Assembly (NCBI RefSeq): GCF_000230675.1
Contig: NZ_AGIK01000006.1
Coordinates: 62,001 to 126,000, forward strand
Length of the DNA stretch: 64,000 nucleotides
From: Synechococcus sp. WH 8016
GTDB taxonomy: Bacteria > Cyanobacteriota > Cyanobacteriia > PCC-6307 > Cyanobiaceae
Direction: 5' to 3'
Shown: in pieces, positions 36,489 through 45,190 of the stretch
Position numbering within the stretch: position 1 is the first letter of the stretch
Layout of the letters: each line of letters opens with the position of its first letter
Position numbers and translations under genes: made by a program
The notes under the pieces: generated by a model
What the model saw: only the letters and a program-made list of their open reading frames with translations
The model's database searches: none
Told to the model about the DNA's origin: nothing

Positions 36489-37262
36489 GTGAAAAATATT
36501 AGAAATAGGGTTTGTATTTTGCTTGAAGAAGAGCAAGCTGGTCGAAAAAGCACGTATGTTGTTAAGGCTATTGGGCTTTTAATTGTCTTCTCCATTCTGC
36601 TGGCAATTCTTGCGACGGAGCCGGCGGTTCGTGGCCCTTATCTTGATCTTTTGGCGAAATTAGACCTGGTCGTCGCAATCTTGTTTCTTGTGGAATACCT
36701 TTCCCGTTTATGGATTGCGCCGCTCCGAGACGGGGCGCGAAAAGGAGTGAGAGGCGCCTTGGATTTCGCGATCACTCCAATGGCGATTCTTGATCTTGTT
36801 GCGATTGCGCCAACGATCCTTGGATTTATTAGTCCTGAGCTCTATCTGCTTCGACTGATTCGTCTTGTGCGAATTGGCAAGATAGGGCGTTCTAAGCGCT
36901 TTCAGAAAAGTGTGAAGCACTTTAATCACGCTATTACGTCGAAAAAGGAAGAATTGCAAATTTCTGCCATCTATTCGGCTGTCGTGATTTGCATCAGTAG
37001 TGCATTGATGTATTTGGTTGAAGGAAGCGTGCAAACCGAGCAATTTGGCTCCATCCCTCGGTGCTTATGGTGGTCAGTGATTACCGTAACGACGGTTGGC
37101 TATGGAGATGTATCTCCAGAAACAGCAGCTGGAAAGATTGTTGCTGCGATGACGGCATTGTTTGGGATTGCTGTGATCGCAATCCCTATTGGCATTATTT
37201 CTTCTGGATTCACAGATTCTCTGAGTTTAGAAAAAACGGATTTAGATTCCAAGAGTGGTTGA
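36489..37262 (+). CDS. Voltage-gated potassium channel family protein
   Basis: A 258-aa six-helix ion channel subunit. S1-S3 fall in the first 125 residues, an S4-like voltage sensor LYLLRLIRLVRIGKIGRSKRF follows, and the pore loop carries the K+ selectivity filter TTVGYGD between S5 and S6. There is no RCK domain. GTG at 36489 is chosen because a GAGGAAG ribosome-binding site precedes it by four bases; a frame start at 36426 would add 21 unlikely residues. The gene is more AT-rich than its neighbours. Confidence 0.88.
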   Translation: MKNIRNRVCILLEEEQAGRKSTYVVKAIGLLIVFSILLAILATEPAVRGPYLDLLAKLDLVVAILFLVEYLSRLWIAPLRDGARKGVRGALDFAITPMAILDLVAIAPTILGFISPELYLLRLIRLVRIGKIGRSKRFQKSVKHFNHAITSKKEELQISAIYSAVVICISSALMYLVEGSVQTEQFGSIPRCLWWSVITVTTVGYGDVSPETAAGKIVAAMTALFGIAVIAIPIGIISSGFTDSLSLEKTDLDSKSG

Positions 37263-37271
37263 GATTGCAGC

Positions 37272-37303
37272 CCAACCACTAGAAGACCTGATCTCTTGGT
37301 TGG
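37272..37303 (+). terminator. Weak stem-loop after K+ channel gene
   Basis: CCAACCA (37272-37278) pairs with TGGTTGG (37297-37303) around an 18-base loop, followed by a T-rich but interrupted tract. It is a possible weak terminator for the channel gene. Confidence 0.3.
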
Positions 37304-37349
37304 CATGTGTTCTGTTTGTTTAATACGGTCAAATAAAAAATTTTGAAAT

Positions 37350-37862
37350 CTAGAAATGAGCCTCTGCTTTGTAGATCTCACCATTGATGTGCAGAGCGCT
37401 GCAGCGCAAAACTCTGTCTTTCAAGCTGCATTCTCCGTTGTTAGCGGCCCAAGCCTTGGGTAAGCCCGTTGCAATTCCATTGGAGTTGAATGAAGCTTCT
37501 GCCACGCTTGAGACTGCGCTTTGCCACGACTGGGCTTCTAAGCGACAGGTTCCAGCGCTGCATTTCAAAGGTGATTCTCCCTGTGTTGTCAGTGTGACGA
37601 ACGTGAGCTGCCTACGGGAATTTTTGGTGCTGCCGTGACCAATCAAGCGGACCGCTACGACGGAGGCACTGCGTCCTTTGAGCTGCAAGGTGATGCAAGC
37701 AGAGCTTTCTTGCTTGCTGCCGGTGAAGGAACACTCCTTCGTGTTCGTTTCATAGCGGCCAATTTTGAGATTCGGATCGGCAGCAGCCCCTCTTAAGGGA
37801 AAGCTCATCGCGCTGCTCAGCAGCAGCAAGGTGCTGAGGTGCAAAGCAAGAGAGCGATCCAT
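37350..37862 (-). CDS. Secreted hypothetical protein with signal peptide
   Basis: A 170-aa protein that I do not recognise. It opens with a signal peptide (MDRSLALHLSTLLLLSSAMS, cleavage likely after RGAA-A near residue 28). The mature part has eight or so cysteines (KECSFTG, SACITL, KCSAGTC, ECSLKD, LRCSAL) that could form disulfides in the periplasm. The first of two adjacent Met codons is at 37865. Downstream of a small Cys-rich protein gene on the same strand. Confidence 0.65.
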   Translation of the reverse strand: MDRSLALHLSTLLLLSSAMSFPLRGAAADPNLKIGRYETNTKECSFTGSKQESSACITLQLKGRSASVVAVRLIGHGSTKNSRRQLTFVTLTTQGESPLKCSAGTCRLEAQSWQSAVSSVAEASFNSNGIATGLPKAWAANNGECSLKDRVLRCSALHINGEIYKAEAHF

Positions 37863-37884
37863 CATCTGTTCAGTAATCCTTTGT

Positions 37885-38064
37885 TCAGTAGTCGTTATCA
37901 GCGACGCAAATCCCCATGCATCGGATGCCATTGCTGGCGGTGCGACGGCAGTGGGGACAAAGGACCTTTTCGCTTTGGTCTGTTGTGACCCCATCTCCTG
38001 CTCGATCGGCATCGGAGCTGGATGGTTTGCTCGTTTGCATGATGGATTCTGCGATCGATGCCAT
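37885..38064 (-). CDS. Small conserved zinc-ribbon-like protein
   Basis: A 59-aa protein starting MASIAESIMQTSKPSSSDAD and ending in the conserved tail CPHCRRTASNGIRCMGICVADNDY, which has two Cys pairs (CPHC and CMGIC) and resembles a short cyanobacterial family with a possible zinc ribbon. The ATG at 38064 is preferred over longer frames. Function is unknown. Confidence 0.65.
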   Translation of the reverse strand: MASIAESIMQTSKPSSSDADRAGDGVTTDQSEKVLCPHCRRTASNGIRCMGICVADNDY

Positions 38065-38113
38065 GGCGAGCGCTGCTTTACGACGATCATGGCGTGAACA
38101 GTGAAAGGCCGGC

Positions 38114-39073
38114 GTGACGGGAATCGGATTTGGGACTTGGGCCTGGGGCAATCAATTGCTGTGGGGTTACCAGCCGGAGCGTGATGATCCCGATCTTGCG
38201 GCCACTCTGAGAGCAGCTGTTCAAGGCGGATTGTCGCTTGTGGACACCGCCGATTCCTATGGAACAGGACGCCTCAATGGGCGTAGCGAACGGTTGCTGG
38301 GTCAGTTTCTGCGTGCCATGGATCCTGTTCAGTCCCAAAAGCTCAAGGTGGCAACCAAGTTGGCTCCATTCCCTTGGCGGCTGGGACGCGGCGGGTTTAA
38401 GCGTGCGTTTGATGCCAGTAAAGAGCGTTTGGGAGGACGTTTGGATCGAATTCAATTGCATTGGAGCACGGCTCGCTATGCCCCTTGGCAAGAGTTGCCT
38501 TTGCTCGATGGGCTTGGGGACCTCGTCGAGCAAGGCTTGGTGCCAGAACTGGGCTTGTCCAACGTGGGGCCCAAGCGTCTTCGCTTCCTCCATGAACATC
38601 TCTTGAACAGAGGGATCTCCTTAAAAAGCGTGCAAGTTCAGCTGTCTCTGCTTGCTCCTGAACCGGTTCTCCATGGCGAGTTGGCGGACGTGTGCCGGGA
38701 GCTTGGTGTTGAGTTATTGGCCTATAGCCCCCTAGCCCTCGGGATTTTGGCGATTCCTCCGGGAGCGCAAGGCACCACCGCAACGATGTTGCGTTCAAGG
38801 TTGTTTCAGCGTCTGCTCCCAGCCAGTGAGGGCTTGCGTGCCGTCATGGTTGAGATCGCTGCAAGCCGAAGCGCTTCGATGGCCCAAGTGGCTTTGAATT
38901 GGTGCCGGGCCCATGGTGCTTGTCCGATTCCAGGATTGCGCCGCCCAGCCCAAGTAATTGATGTCACTCAAGCTTTGCAATGGTCGCTGAGTGAAACCGA
39001 GAGGCAAGCTTTGGATCAAGCCAGTCAAAAAACAGTGGCACGCATGCCAGCTAATCCATTTCAGAGTGCCTGA
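38114..39073 (+). CDS. Aldo/keto reductase family oxidoreductase
   Basis: A 319-aa TIM-barrel NADPH-dependent reductase. Visible are GFGTWAWGNQL, VDTADSYGTGRLNGRSERLLG (catalytic Asp and Tyr), KVATKLAPFPWR (Lys), DRIQLHWS (His region, with a W-S change after the His) and GLSNVGPKRL. The cofactor-binding end is CPIPGLRRPAQVID. Start GTG at 38114. Substrate is unknown; it is convergent with the next gene, overlapping by 13 bases. Confidence 0.9.
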   Translation: MTGIGFGTWAWGNQLLWGYQPERDDPDLAATLRAAVQGGLSLVDTADSYGTGRLNGRSERLLGQFLRAMDPVQSQKLKVATKLAPFPWRLGRGGFKRAFDASKERLGGRLDRIQLHWSTARYAPWQELPLLDGLGDLVEQGLVPELGLSNVGPKRLRFLHEHLLNRGISLKSVQVQLSLLAPEPVLHGELADVCRELGVELLAYSPLALGILAIPPGAQGTTATMLRSRLFQRLLPASEGLRAVMVEIAASRSASMAQVALNWCRAHGACPIPGLRRPAQVIDVTQALQWSLSETERQALDQASQKTVARMPANPFQSA

Positions 39074-39687
39074 TCAGCAGGATCAGGATCAGGACTTACA
39101 ACCACTGGCAAAGAGGATGCTTTGCCCTGGAATGGAATGACCTTGACCGGAGATGGATTGGACGTCTCTTCCTGCGCCTTGGATTGTTCACAGGCATTCA
39201 AAGCTTCTTGAAGAAGAGAATCAAATGTGGCTCCTGGCAGACGATGCCGGGCGATTTCAAGAAATGTTCTTGGTAGGGACTCCCCTGCAGCGCTCAGGAC
39301 CGCTGGGTTTTCACGGCGCTGCTGTTGCTCCTCTTCAATGGCACGAAGGAAACGATGGGTCACGTCTCGCTTGGTGCAGGCCTTAATCAGGGTGTCGCGG
39401 TCGGCAATTGGCTGATCCGCAATCTCTTCAAGTTCAACAATCCTGCGCTCGAGGCTCTCGAGAACTTCAGCAGCTTCTTTGGTGATGTTGGCGAGTTGTC
39501 CGTCCGACAGGAAGGGCATATCGGCTACAAAGACCTTTCCATGATCTTTGAGGGCTAGAAAAGTAGGCCTGGCCCCTTGTCGATGGCCTGATGCACGGTC
39601 ATAATTCCCGCCTAGAGGCCTCCGTGGAGGCGTAGGACCAGCAGAAGATCGTCTACGGGTCGTTCTCTGAATTTTATCGAAAGCCAT
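39061..39687 (-). CDS. Conserved hypothetical protein
   Basis: A 208-aa hydrophilic protein that I do not recognise. The N-terminus is Arg/Pro-rich and probably disordered (1-45); residues 55-130 are helical and likely coiled coil (LANITKEAAEVLESLERRIVELEEIADQP). The tail is Pro/Ser-rich. No signal or membrane segment. It overlaps the 3' end of the aldo/keto reductase gene by 13 bases. Confidence 0.6.
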   Translation of the reverse strand: MAFDKIQRTTRRRSSAGPTPPRRPLGGNYDRASGHRQGARPTFLALKDHGKVFVADMPFLSDGQLANITKEAAEVLESLERRIVELEEIADQPIADRDTLIKACTKRDVTHRFLRAIEEEQQQRRENPAVLSAAGESLPRTFLEIARHRLPGATFDSLLQEALNACEQSKAQEETSNPSPVKVIPFQGKASSLPVVVSPDPDPADQAL

Positions 39688-39825
39688 TTCTAGTTAAAGA
39701 TTTAACGCTCTGCTTGCGGCTAATGCCGAAGTGCCATAGCAACACTAACGATTCATACCCTAAATGGGTTTGAGAGCGCAGCCAGTTTTATGAGCTGACG
39801 TCTTCTATCGAATAGGGGGCGGAAT

Positions 39826-40866
39826 TCATGTTGGAAGTCCCAACACGGGTCCGTTTCCATCCCCGCCTGTTGAACGTTCGATCCGTCCGATGGTCCAGGC
39901 CTGAAGCCCCTGTGATTCGCATGCTTTCTCAGCGACCGCAACCCCTTCTTCGGGGACGATTAAGCAGTAACCAATGCCGAGATTGAAGGTATGCCAGAGG
40001 TCTCGTTCGGGGATGTCGCCATGGGATTGCAACCAGTCATAGACAGCCGGGCGTACCCAGCTCGAAGGGTCCACGCTTGCTTGTAAACCGTTCGGTAGGC
40101 AACGAGGCAGGTTTTCTGGAAGCCCGCCTCCTGTGATGTGAGCCATTCCGTGAAGGGGTGTTCCTGCTTCGAGCAGGGTTTTCACAAGACGTCCATAGAG
40201 CTGTGTGGGGGTGAGCAAGGTCTCGATCAGAGGTTGATCGTCGGGACCGAATCTGGTTTCAGCATTGGCGCCAGCTTGGGTGAGCACCCTGCGCACCAGG
40301 CTGAAGCCATTGCTGTGAATGCCGCTGCTGGCAATGCCCAGAATGCGATCGCCCGCGCGGATCTGCCGCCCGTCTATCAGCTGCTCTTCTTCAACAACAG
40401 CCACGCAGAAGCCTGCTAGGTCGTAACGCCCTGGTGGATAGAACCCTGGCATTTCAGCGGTTTCACCACCCAACAAAGCGCAGCCACTCATGCGACATCC
40501 CTCGGCAATGCCCTCCACCACCGTGGCCATCGCTTCAGGGCTCAAAGCTCCAGTGGCCATGTAGTCGAGGAAAAAGAGGGGTTCTGCCCCACTGGTGATC
40601 ACGTCGTTGACACACATGGCGACAAGGTCGATCCCCACGTCGTGATGCCGGCCATGGTCTTGAGCGAGTTCAAGCTTGGTGCCAACGCCATCAGTCCCTG
40701 ACACCAACAGGGGTTTCTTGAGTCCTGCGGGAAGGCGCATCAGGCCGCCAAAACCACCGAGTCCGCCCACGACCTCTGGCCGGTGCGTGGCTTCCACGCT
40801 CTTGCGGATTCTGTTGACGAAGGCGCGCCCCGCCTCCACATCGACCCCAGCGGTTTTGTAGTCCAT
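39826..40866 (-). CDS. purM: Phosphoribosylformylglycinamidine cyclo-ligase (AIR synthetase)
   Basis: A 346-aa enzyme that closes the imidazole ring in purine synthesis using ATP. It starts [20 protein letters not shown] and shows [84 protein letters not shown] and [13 protein letters not shown], all typical of PurM. Length is normal. It is monocistronic in this context, with a 337-base gap upstream. Confidence 0.98.
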   Translation of the reverse strand: MDYKTAGVDVEAGRAFVNRIRKSVEATHRPEVVGGLGGFGGLMRLPAGLKKPLLVSGTDGVGTKLELAQDHGRHHDVGIDLVAMCVNDVITSGAEPLFFLDYMATGALSPEAMATVVEGIAEGCRMSGCALLGGETAEMPGFYPPGRYDLAGFCVAVVEEEQLIDGRQIRAGDRILGIASSGIHSNGFSLVRRVLTQAGANAETRFGPDDQPLIETLLTPTQLYGRLVKTLLEAGTPLHGMAHITGGGLPENLPRCLPNGLQASVDPSSWVRPAVYDWLQSHGDIPERDLWHTFNLGIGYCLIVPEEGVAVAEKACESQGLQAWTIGRIERSTGGDGNGPVLGLPT

Positions 40867-41203
40867 TCAAAAATGCTTCACTTCAATGATCCTCCTCTTT
40901 CATGGCTCGTGCTGTGCCTGATCTGGGATCGTCCGAGCCATTGATGAGTGTGGCTTTTCTCTGAGATCAGGCTCCCTAATGCGTTATTCGTTCTGTTGTG
41001 TTGCGTAGCCCTGTGCGGGTGTGACATCTCAGGGTTGCGTCAATGATTTCGTTCAAGCGAGATGTCTCAGCGTTCCTGAACACGATTGAAAAAGGTTTTT
41101 AGCTTGCTCAAAGTTTGAAACGAGAGATCGTTCGGACCAGACGACCTTTACCGCTTTGTTTTCGGACAAGGGTCGCTCTAACAAGGCCGAACCATCGACT
41201 TGC
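40867..41203. other. Divergent intergenic region purM / rlpA
   Basis: 337 bases between divergent genes, expected to hold both promoters. It contains the inverted repeat GACATCTC (41023-41030) / GAGATGTC (41059-41066) with a 28-base spacer. No RNA gene is recognised. The rlpA reading frame continues upstream of its chosen start without homology. Confidence 0.45.
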
Positions 41204-41713
41204 ATGCACCGATCTTTCCCCTTCGCAACGCTCGCCACTGGGCTCTTCGCTACAGGCTTTGCCCTGTTTCCAGTGTTGGCGCGTGATGTACCCACCATTG
41301 ATCTCTACGACCCTTTCGAACCCTTGAGCTCGGAGTCCGTTCAGGCCTCTGCTCCAACAGCCCCGGCGGTGGCTTCTCCCCCTGCCGTCGCTCCGCCGAA
41401 ACCTGCCAAAACGTTGGTTGTTTCCACCTCAACCGGAGAAGCCAGCTGGTACGGACCTGGCTTTTTTGGCAATCGCACCGCTAATGGAGAGGTGTTCAGG
41501 CCAGGAACCATGACCGCAGCGCATCGCACGTTGCCTTTTGGAACGAAAGTGAAGGTGACGAATCTGAGAAACGGCAAAGAAACGATCGTACGAATCAATG
41601 ACAGGGGCCCATTCAGTGGCCATCGCGTCATCGATATCGCCCATGGCGCTGCCCAGCACCTTGGGTTGGTGTCAAGCGGCATTGCTCAAGTGCGCCTCGA
41701 GGTGCTCCGCTGA
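41204..41713 (+). CDS. rlpA: RlpA-like septal ring lytic transglycosylase
   Basis: A 169-aa secreted protein starting MHRSFPFATLATGLFATGFA with a signal peptide, then a Pro/Ala/Val-rich linker and a C-terminal double-psi beta barrel: GEASWYGPGFFGNRTANGE, MTAAHRTLPFGTKVKVTNL and VRINDRGPFSGHRVIDIAHGAA. The last two blocks carry the conserved catalytic Asp/His region of RlpA, which cleaves denuded peptidoglycan glycans. There is no SPOR domain. The stop codon is overlapped by or adjacent to the panC-cmk start. Confidence 0.85.
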   Translation: MHRSFPFATLATGLFATGFALFPVLARDVPTIDLYDPFEPLSSESVQASAPTAPAVASPPAVAPPKPAKTLVVSTSTGEASWYGPGFFGNRTANGEVFRPGTMTAAHRTLPFGTKVKVTNLRNGKETIVRINDRGPFSGHRVIDIAHGAAQHLGLVSSGIAQVRLEVLR

Positions 41714-41715
41714 GC

Positions 41716-43260
41716 ATTCAGGTTTGTCAATCCCTGCATGAACTTCAACGTTGGCGTCAATCCTGTGACGCCTTCGTGCATTTTGTCCCAACGATGGGGG
41801 GGCTTCATCACGGCCACGCAAGCCTGATTGCGGCGGCCTCCCGCCCAAAGGCAGGTGCGGCAGAGACTTTGGTGAGCGTGTTCGTCAATCCTTTGCAGTT
41901 CGGTGCAAATGAGGATTTCGCTCGCTACCCACGAACCTTGGAAGCGGACTGCGAACTGGCGGAGCTGTCTGGTGCTTCTGCAATCTGGTGTCCAGACGAG
42001 CAGCAGATTTACCCCGGTGGGATGGCTGAATCCTGGAGGGTTCAGGCGCCGAAATCGTTGCAGTCACGATTGTGCGGATCAACAAGGCCTGGTCACTTCG
42101 ATGGTGTCGTCACAGTGGTGTGCCGACTGTTGGCATTGGCTAGGCCGCATCAGTTGTTTTTGGGGGAAAAGGATTGGCAGCAACTCACCATTCTTCGCCG
42201 CATGGTGGTGGACTTGGGCTTGGACGTCCGGGTGCGCAGTGTGCCCACCGTGAGGGATGGTGATGGTCTGGCTAGCAGTTCGCGCAACCGCTACCTCAAC
42301 GCTCAAGAGCGTCAGCAAGGGGTGTTGTTTGCCCAGGTTCTACGCGATGCGAAATCTGCGTTCTTGAGTAGCAGCATGTCGCCGGACCCTGGTCAAGTTC
42401 GCCGTCATCTTGAGGAGGGAGGACTCGGAGTGGAATACGTCGACGTTGTTGACCCCTGGCTCTTACAGCCTTCCCAGCCCCATGAGGCATCCATTAATTT
42501 GCTTGCAGCTGCTGTTCGATGTGGCAGCACTCGCCTGATTGATCATGTCTTTTTAATGACGCGTTCTCCCCTCGTTGCCATTGATGGTCCTGCTGGTGCT
42601 GGTAAAAGCACGGTGACCAGGGCCTTTGCTGAGCGCCTCGGACTGGTCTACCTCGATACAGGAGCGATGTATCGCGCCGTGACGTGGTTGGTGCTCGAGC
42701 AGGGAATTGATCCTGCGGATTCTGCGGCTGTGGACGCTGTGTTGCGGGATCTCGAGGTCGAACTTGCGCCCTTGCAGCAAGGTGTGCAGGCGGTGCGTGT
42801 CAATGGCCACGAGGTCACCGATGCCATTCGCGATCCGCAGGTGACGGCGTCGGTATCAGCGGTCGCGGCCCACGCTTGTGTTCGTGCTGCGCTGACTGCC
42901 CAGCAGCAGCGCATGGGCGCAGCGGGCGGTCTTGTCGCTGAAGGTCGTGACATTGGCACTGCAGTGTTTCCGGATGCAGAGCTCAAGGTGTTTCTCACTG
43001 CAACGCCGAAAGAGCGCGCTCGACGCCGTGCCCTCGATTTGGAGGAGAGAGGACATGAGGTGCCAGCTCTGCCCGACCTAGAAGCACAGATTGTTGAACG
43101 CGATCGCCTTGACAGCACCCGTGAGGTGGCGCCCCTGCTTCAGGCCGACGATGCCGTCGAGTTGATCAGCGATGGCATGAGCATCGACCAGGTGATTGAT
43201 GCCTTGGAAGATCTGTTCCGCCGTCGGGTGGCGGAAGAGGTTTGGCCAACCCCCGCCTAA
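41716..43260 (+). CDS. panC/cmk: Bifunctional pantoate-beta-alanine ligase / cytidylate kinase, probable ATT start
   Basis: A fusion known in cyanobacteria. The N-terminal PanC domain shows FVPTMGGLHHGHASLI, FVNPLQFGANEDFARYPR, FLGEKDWQQLTILRRMV and SSSRNRYLN. From about residue 277 the CMK domain begins with VAIDGPAGAGKSTVTRAFA and has YLDTGAMYRAVTW and LVAEGRDIGTAVFPDAELK. The GTG at 41776 would remove the first strand of PanC; ATT at 41716 places I in the expected Met position (IQVCQSLHELQRWRQ), three bases after the rlpA stop. CTG at 41710 is another near-cognate choice. Confidence 0.93.
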   Translation: MQVCQSLHELQRWRQSCDAFVHFVPTMGGLHHGHASLIAAASRPKAGAAETLVSVFVNPLQFGANEDFARYPRTLEADCELAELSGASAIWCPDEQQIYPGGMAESWRVQAPKSLQSRLCGSTRPGHFDGVVTVVCRLLALARPHQLFLGEKDWQQLTILRRMVVDLGLDVRVRSVPTVRDGDGLASSSRNRYLNAQERQQGVLFAQVLRDAKSAFLSSSMSPDPGQVRRHLEEGGLGVEYVDVVDPWLLQPSQPHEASINLLAAAVRCGSTRLIDHVFLMTRSPLVAIDGPAGAGKSTVTRAFAERLGLVYLDTGAMYRAVTWLVLEQGIDPADSAAVDAVLRDLEVELAPLQQGVQAVRVNGHEVTDAIRDPQVTASVSAVAAHACVRAALTAQQQRMGAAGGLVAEGRDIGTAVFPDAELKVFLTATPKERARRRALDLEERGHEVPALPDLEAQIVERDRLDSTREVAPLLQADDAVELISDGMSIDQVIDALEDLFRRRVAEEVWPTPA

Positions 43261-43263
43261 CGG

Positions 43264-43752
43264 TTAGCGCTCAGTTGTTGGAGCCAAGAGGTCGTCTAGA
43301 AGGCCTTCGCAGGCATCTTCGAGTAGATCGAGCACATGTTCGAAGCCCTGCTCACCTCCGTAATAGGGATCTGGAACCTCGAGCGTGTCTGCCCGACGCG
43401 CATGGCTGAGCATGAGGCGAATCTGGGCTGTGCTTCTGGGGCCGAATTCTTTGGCCATGCTGGTCACACTGCGCAGGTTGTCCCGATCCATGGTGAGAAC
43501 GTGATCAAAACTCTCTAGGTCGCCGCGTTCGAGTTGGCGGGCACGACTGGGCAGATGAATCCCTCGCCGCATGGCGGCTGCTTGCATGCGCTGATCGGCT
43601 GGATTTCCTACATGCCACCCACCGGTACCAGCGGAATCAACAAGAAACTGGTCCGTGAGCTCTCTCTGCTCGATGAGGTGAAGAAACACGCCTTCAGCGG
43701 CGGGTGAACGGCAGATATTGCCGAGACAGACAAATAGCAACTTTGTTGTCAT
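43264..43752 (-). CDS. Low-molecular-weight protein tyrosine phosphatase
   Basis: A 162-aa LMW-PTP. The catalytic P-loop VCLGNICRSP (C-x5-R) is at residues 8-17, and the general-acid Asp lies in EVPDPYYGGEQGF near residue 127. The ATG overlaps the rpcF stop codon (ATGA), so the phosphatase is the last gene of a probable rpcT-rpcE-rpcF operon. Its substrate is unknown, and a link to phycobilisome control is only suggested by position. Confidence 0.93.
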   Translation of the reverse strand: MTTKLLFVCLGNICRSPAAEGVFLHLIEQRELTDQFLVDSAGTGGWHVGNPADQRMQAAAMRRGIHLPSRARQLERGDLESFDHVLTMDRDNLRSVTSMAKEFGPRSTAQIRLMLSHARRADTLEVPDPYYGGEQGFEHVLDLLEDACEGLLDDLLAPTTER

Positions 43753-44384
43753 GAGGCCTTCAGGCGTTGCAGTGCCAACTTTGCCCTGAGACGCACCACG
43801 CCCACCTCTTCAGACTCCCCCGCAAGGGTGTTCAGCGTGCTGCTGGCTTGATCACGAATGTTCCCAAGAATCCTGCAATGGAGGAGGCAAAACTCCAACC
43901 CGTAGGCCACGGCGTAGCGCACGACCCACTCTCCATCCTCCCCTGCATCAATCAGGGCCTGAAGACAACGCTCTGTTCTGTCTGGCGAATGGATCGAAGC
44001 TCCACTGATGGCGGCCAAACCTTTGGCCGCGGCGCGACGCACGCTCGGGGCGATGTCCTGTTGGAGGGCCTGAATCAGCACATCGGTGCCGCGAGGATCC
44101 TTCAGTTCGGCCAAGGCGCGAATCGCCCATGCCCTAGCGCCGTAATCATGGGCATTGAGATTGCGAAGCAGGATCGGCACTACATCAGGGCCAAGGGCAA
44201 TCAGTCCTCCCATCGCCACCGCTCCCACCGCTGGGTTGTTGAAGCTGAGCACTTCGATCAGTTTTGGCGCTGCCTTGAGATCCTTCAGGGTCGATAGCGA
44301 TCGGGTGGCTTGGATCAGATCTGGAGTTGTGCGGGCACGATCGAGCTCTCGAATCGCGCTGCTTAGAAGGTCGGAGTGCGTCAC
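43749..44384 (-). CDS. rpcF: Phycobilin lyase subunit RpcF (E/F clan, HEAT repeats)
   Basis: A 211-aa HEAT-repeat protein equivalent to CpcF, the second subunit of the heterodimeric lyase that attaches a bilin to Cys-84 of the phycocyanin alpha chain. HEAT units such as VLSFNNPAVGAVAMGGLIALG, NAHDYGARAWAIRALAEL and APSVRRAAAKGLAAI are clear, with EWVVRYAVAYGLEF near the end as in CpcF. It starts with GTG overlapping the rpcE stop. RpcF rather than CpcF because rpcBA encodes R-phycocyanin in such strains (inference). Confidence 0.85.
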   Translation of the reverse strand: MTHSDLLSSAIRELDRARTTPDLIQATRSLSTLKDLKAAPKLIEVLSFNNPAVGAVAMGGLIALGPDVVPILLRNLNAHDYGARAWAIRALAELKDPRGTDVLIQALQQDIAPSVRRAAAKGLAAISGASIHSPDRTERCLQALIDAGEDGEWVVRYAVAYGLEFCLLHCRILGNIRDQASSTLNTLAGESEEVGVVRLRAKLALQRLKAS

Positions 44385-45190
44385 AACAGTGAATCCATGG
44401 CGTCCAAAACCTTGGAATCGCCAGATTGTTCGGCCAATCCACGTAAGGCAACCAATTTGAGGCTGTTCTCAGCGGCGGTGGCTTGAATGGCTGGAAGGGA
44501 GGGGAGCCATCCTGTGGCCCCGAGATCGAGCAGCGCTCCACGGCGAACGAGCGGTGTTGGATCGTTGAGCAGTTGTTCCAACTGTTGGGCCCATTGCCCG
44601 TCTTGGGTGAGCTGCAGCATCGCTCGACACGCTGCACTACGAATCAAAGCTCGAGCGTGGTTGCAAAAGGGACGAATCACATTCAGCACGTCGGCTCCGT
44701 TGCTGCCAATCGATCCAAGCGCTTCAAGAATGGCTTCACAGGGCTCTTGCAACAGAGCTGAGTTCGGACGTTCTTGGCCAGCGATGGTTGGCCCGCTGGC
44801 GAGAAGGGAGCAAAGCGCTTTTACGGCGTTGGGGGCTTGCATCGAACCCAAGCTGCGTGCGGCTGCTTCTCGGATGCCGTAGTCATTGGATTGAAGGAGG
44901 CCTGAAAGGATGTCGGACGTCGAGGTCTCTTGGAGCCAACCCAGAGAGCGAATGGCATTGAGTGCAACCCCGCGACGATCTTGATCGTCTGGATGCTCCT
45001 GAAAAGTTTGCAGGGTTTTTAGGAGCAGGGGCACCGTCTGGGGATGTCGACTGCGCATCCTTCCGAGCCACCATGCGGCGTAGTACTGGTCAGACAGATC
45101 TGCTTCTTGCTGCAGATTGCTGATGACTTGCTCTTCACTGAGGGGAGGGTGGTCGGCAGCGTCTGTAGTTGGAGTGTTGATTATGTCCAT
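44381..45190 (-). CDS. rpcE: Phycobilin lyase subunit RpcE (E/F clan)
   Basis: A 269-aa CpcE-type HEAT-repeat subunit. CpcE landmarks include QYYAAWWLGRMRSRHPQTVPLLL, LNAIRSLGWL, NDYGIREAAARSLG and EPCEAILEALGSIG. With RpcF it should form the lyase for the phycocyanin alpha subunit. ATG at 45190 is preferred; in-frame ATG 45214 would extend it deeper into rpcT. It overlaps rpcT by ten bases upstream and rpcF by four downstream. Confidence 0.87.
   Translation of the reverse strand: MDIINTPTTDAADHPPLSEEQVISNLQQEADLSDQYYAAWWLGRMRSRHPQTVPLLLKTLQTFQEHPDDQDRRGVALNAIRSLGWLQETSTSDILSGLLQSNDYGIREAAARSLGSMQAPNAVKALCSLLASGPTIAGQERPNSALLQEPCEAILEALGSIGSNGADVLNVIRPFCNHARALIRSAACRAMLQLTQDGQWAQQLEQLLNDPTPLVRRGALLDLGATGWLPSLPAIQATAAENSLKLVALRGLAEQSGDSKVLDAMDSLL

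Noticed and set aside
36012-36536. Minus-strand open frame of about 174 codons across the gap after tRNA-Cys
   Set aside because: The translation is Arg/Pro/Ser-rich without domain features, and a strong terminator lies inside it.
37885-38151. Longer version of the zinc-ribbon-like small protein starting at 38151
   Set aside because: The extra N-terminal 29 residues overlap the aldo/keto reductase start and look non-conserved; the internal Met at 38064 gives the usual short form.
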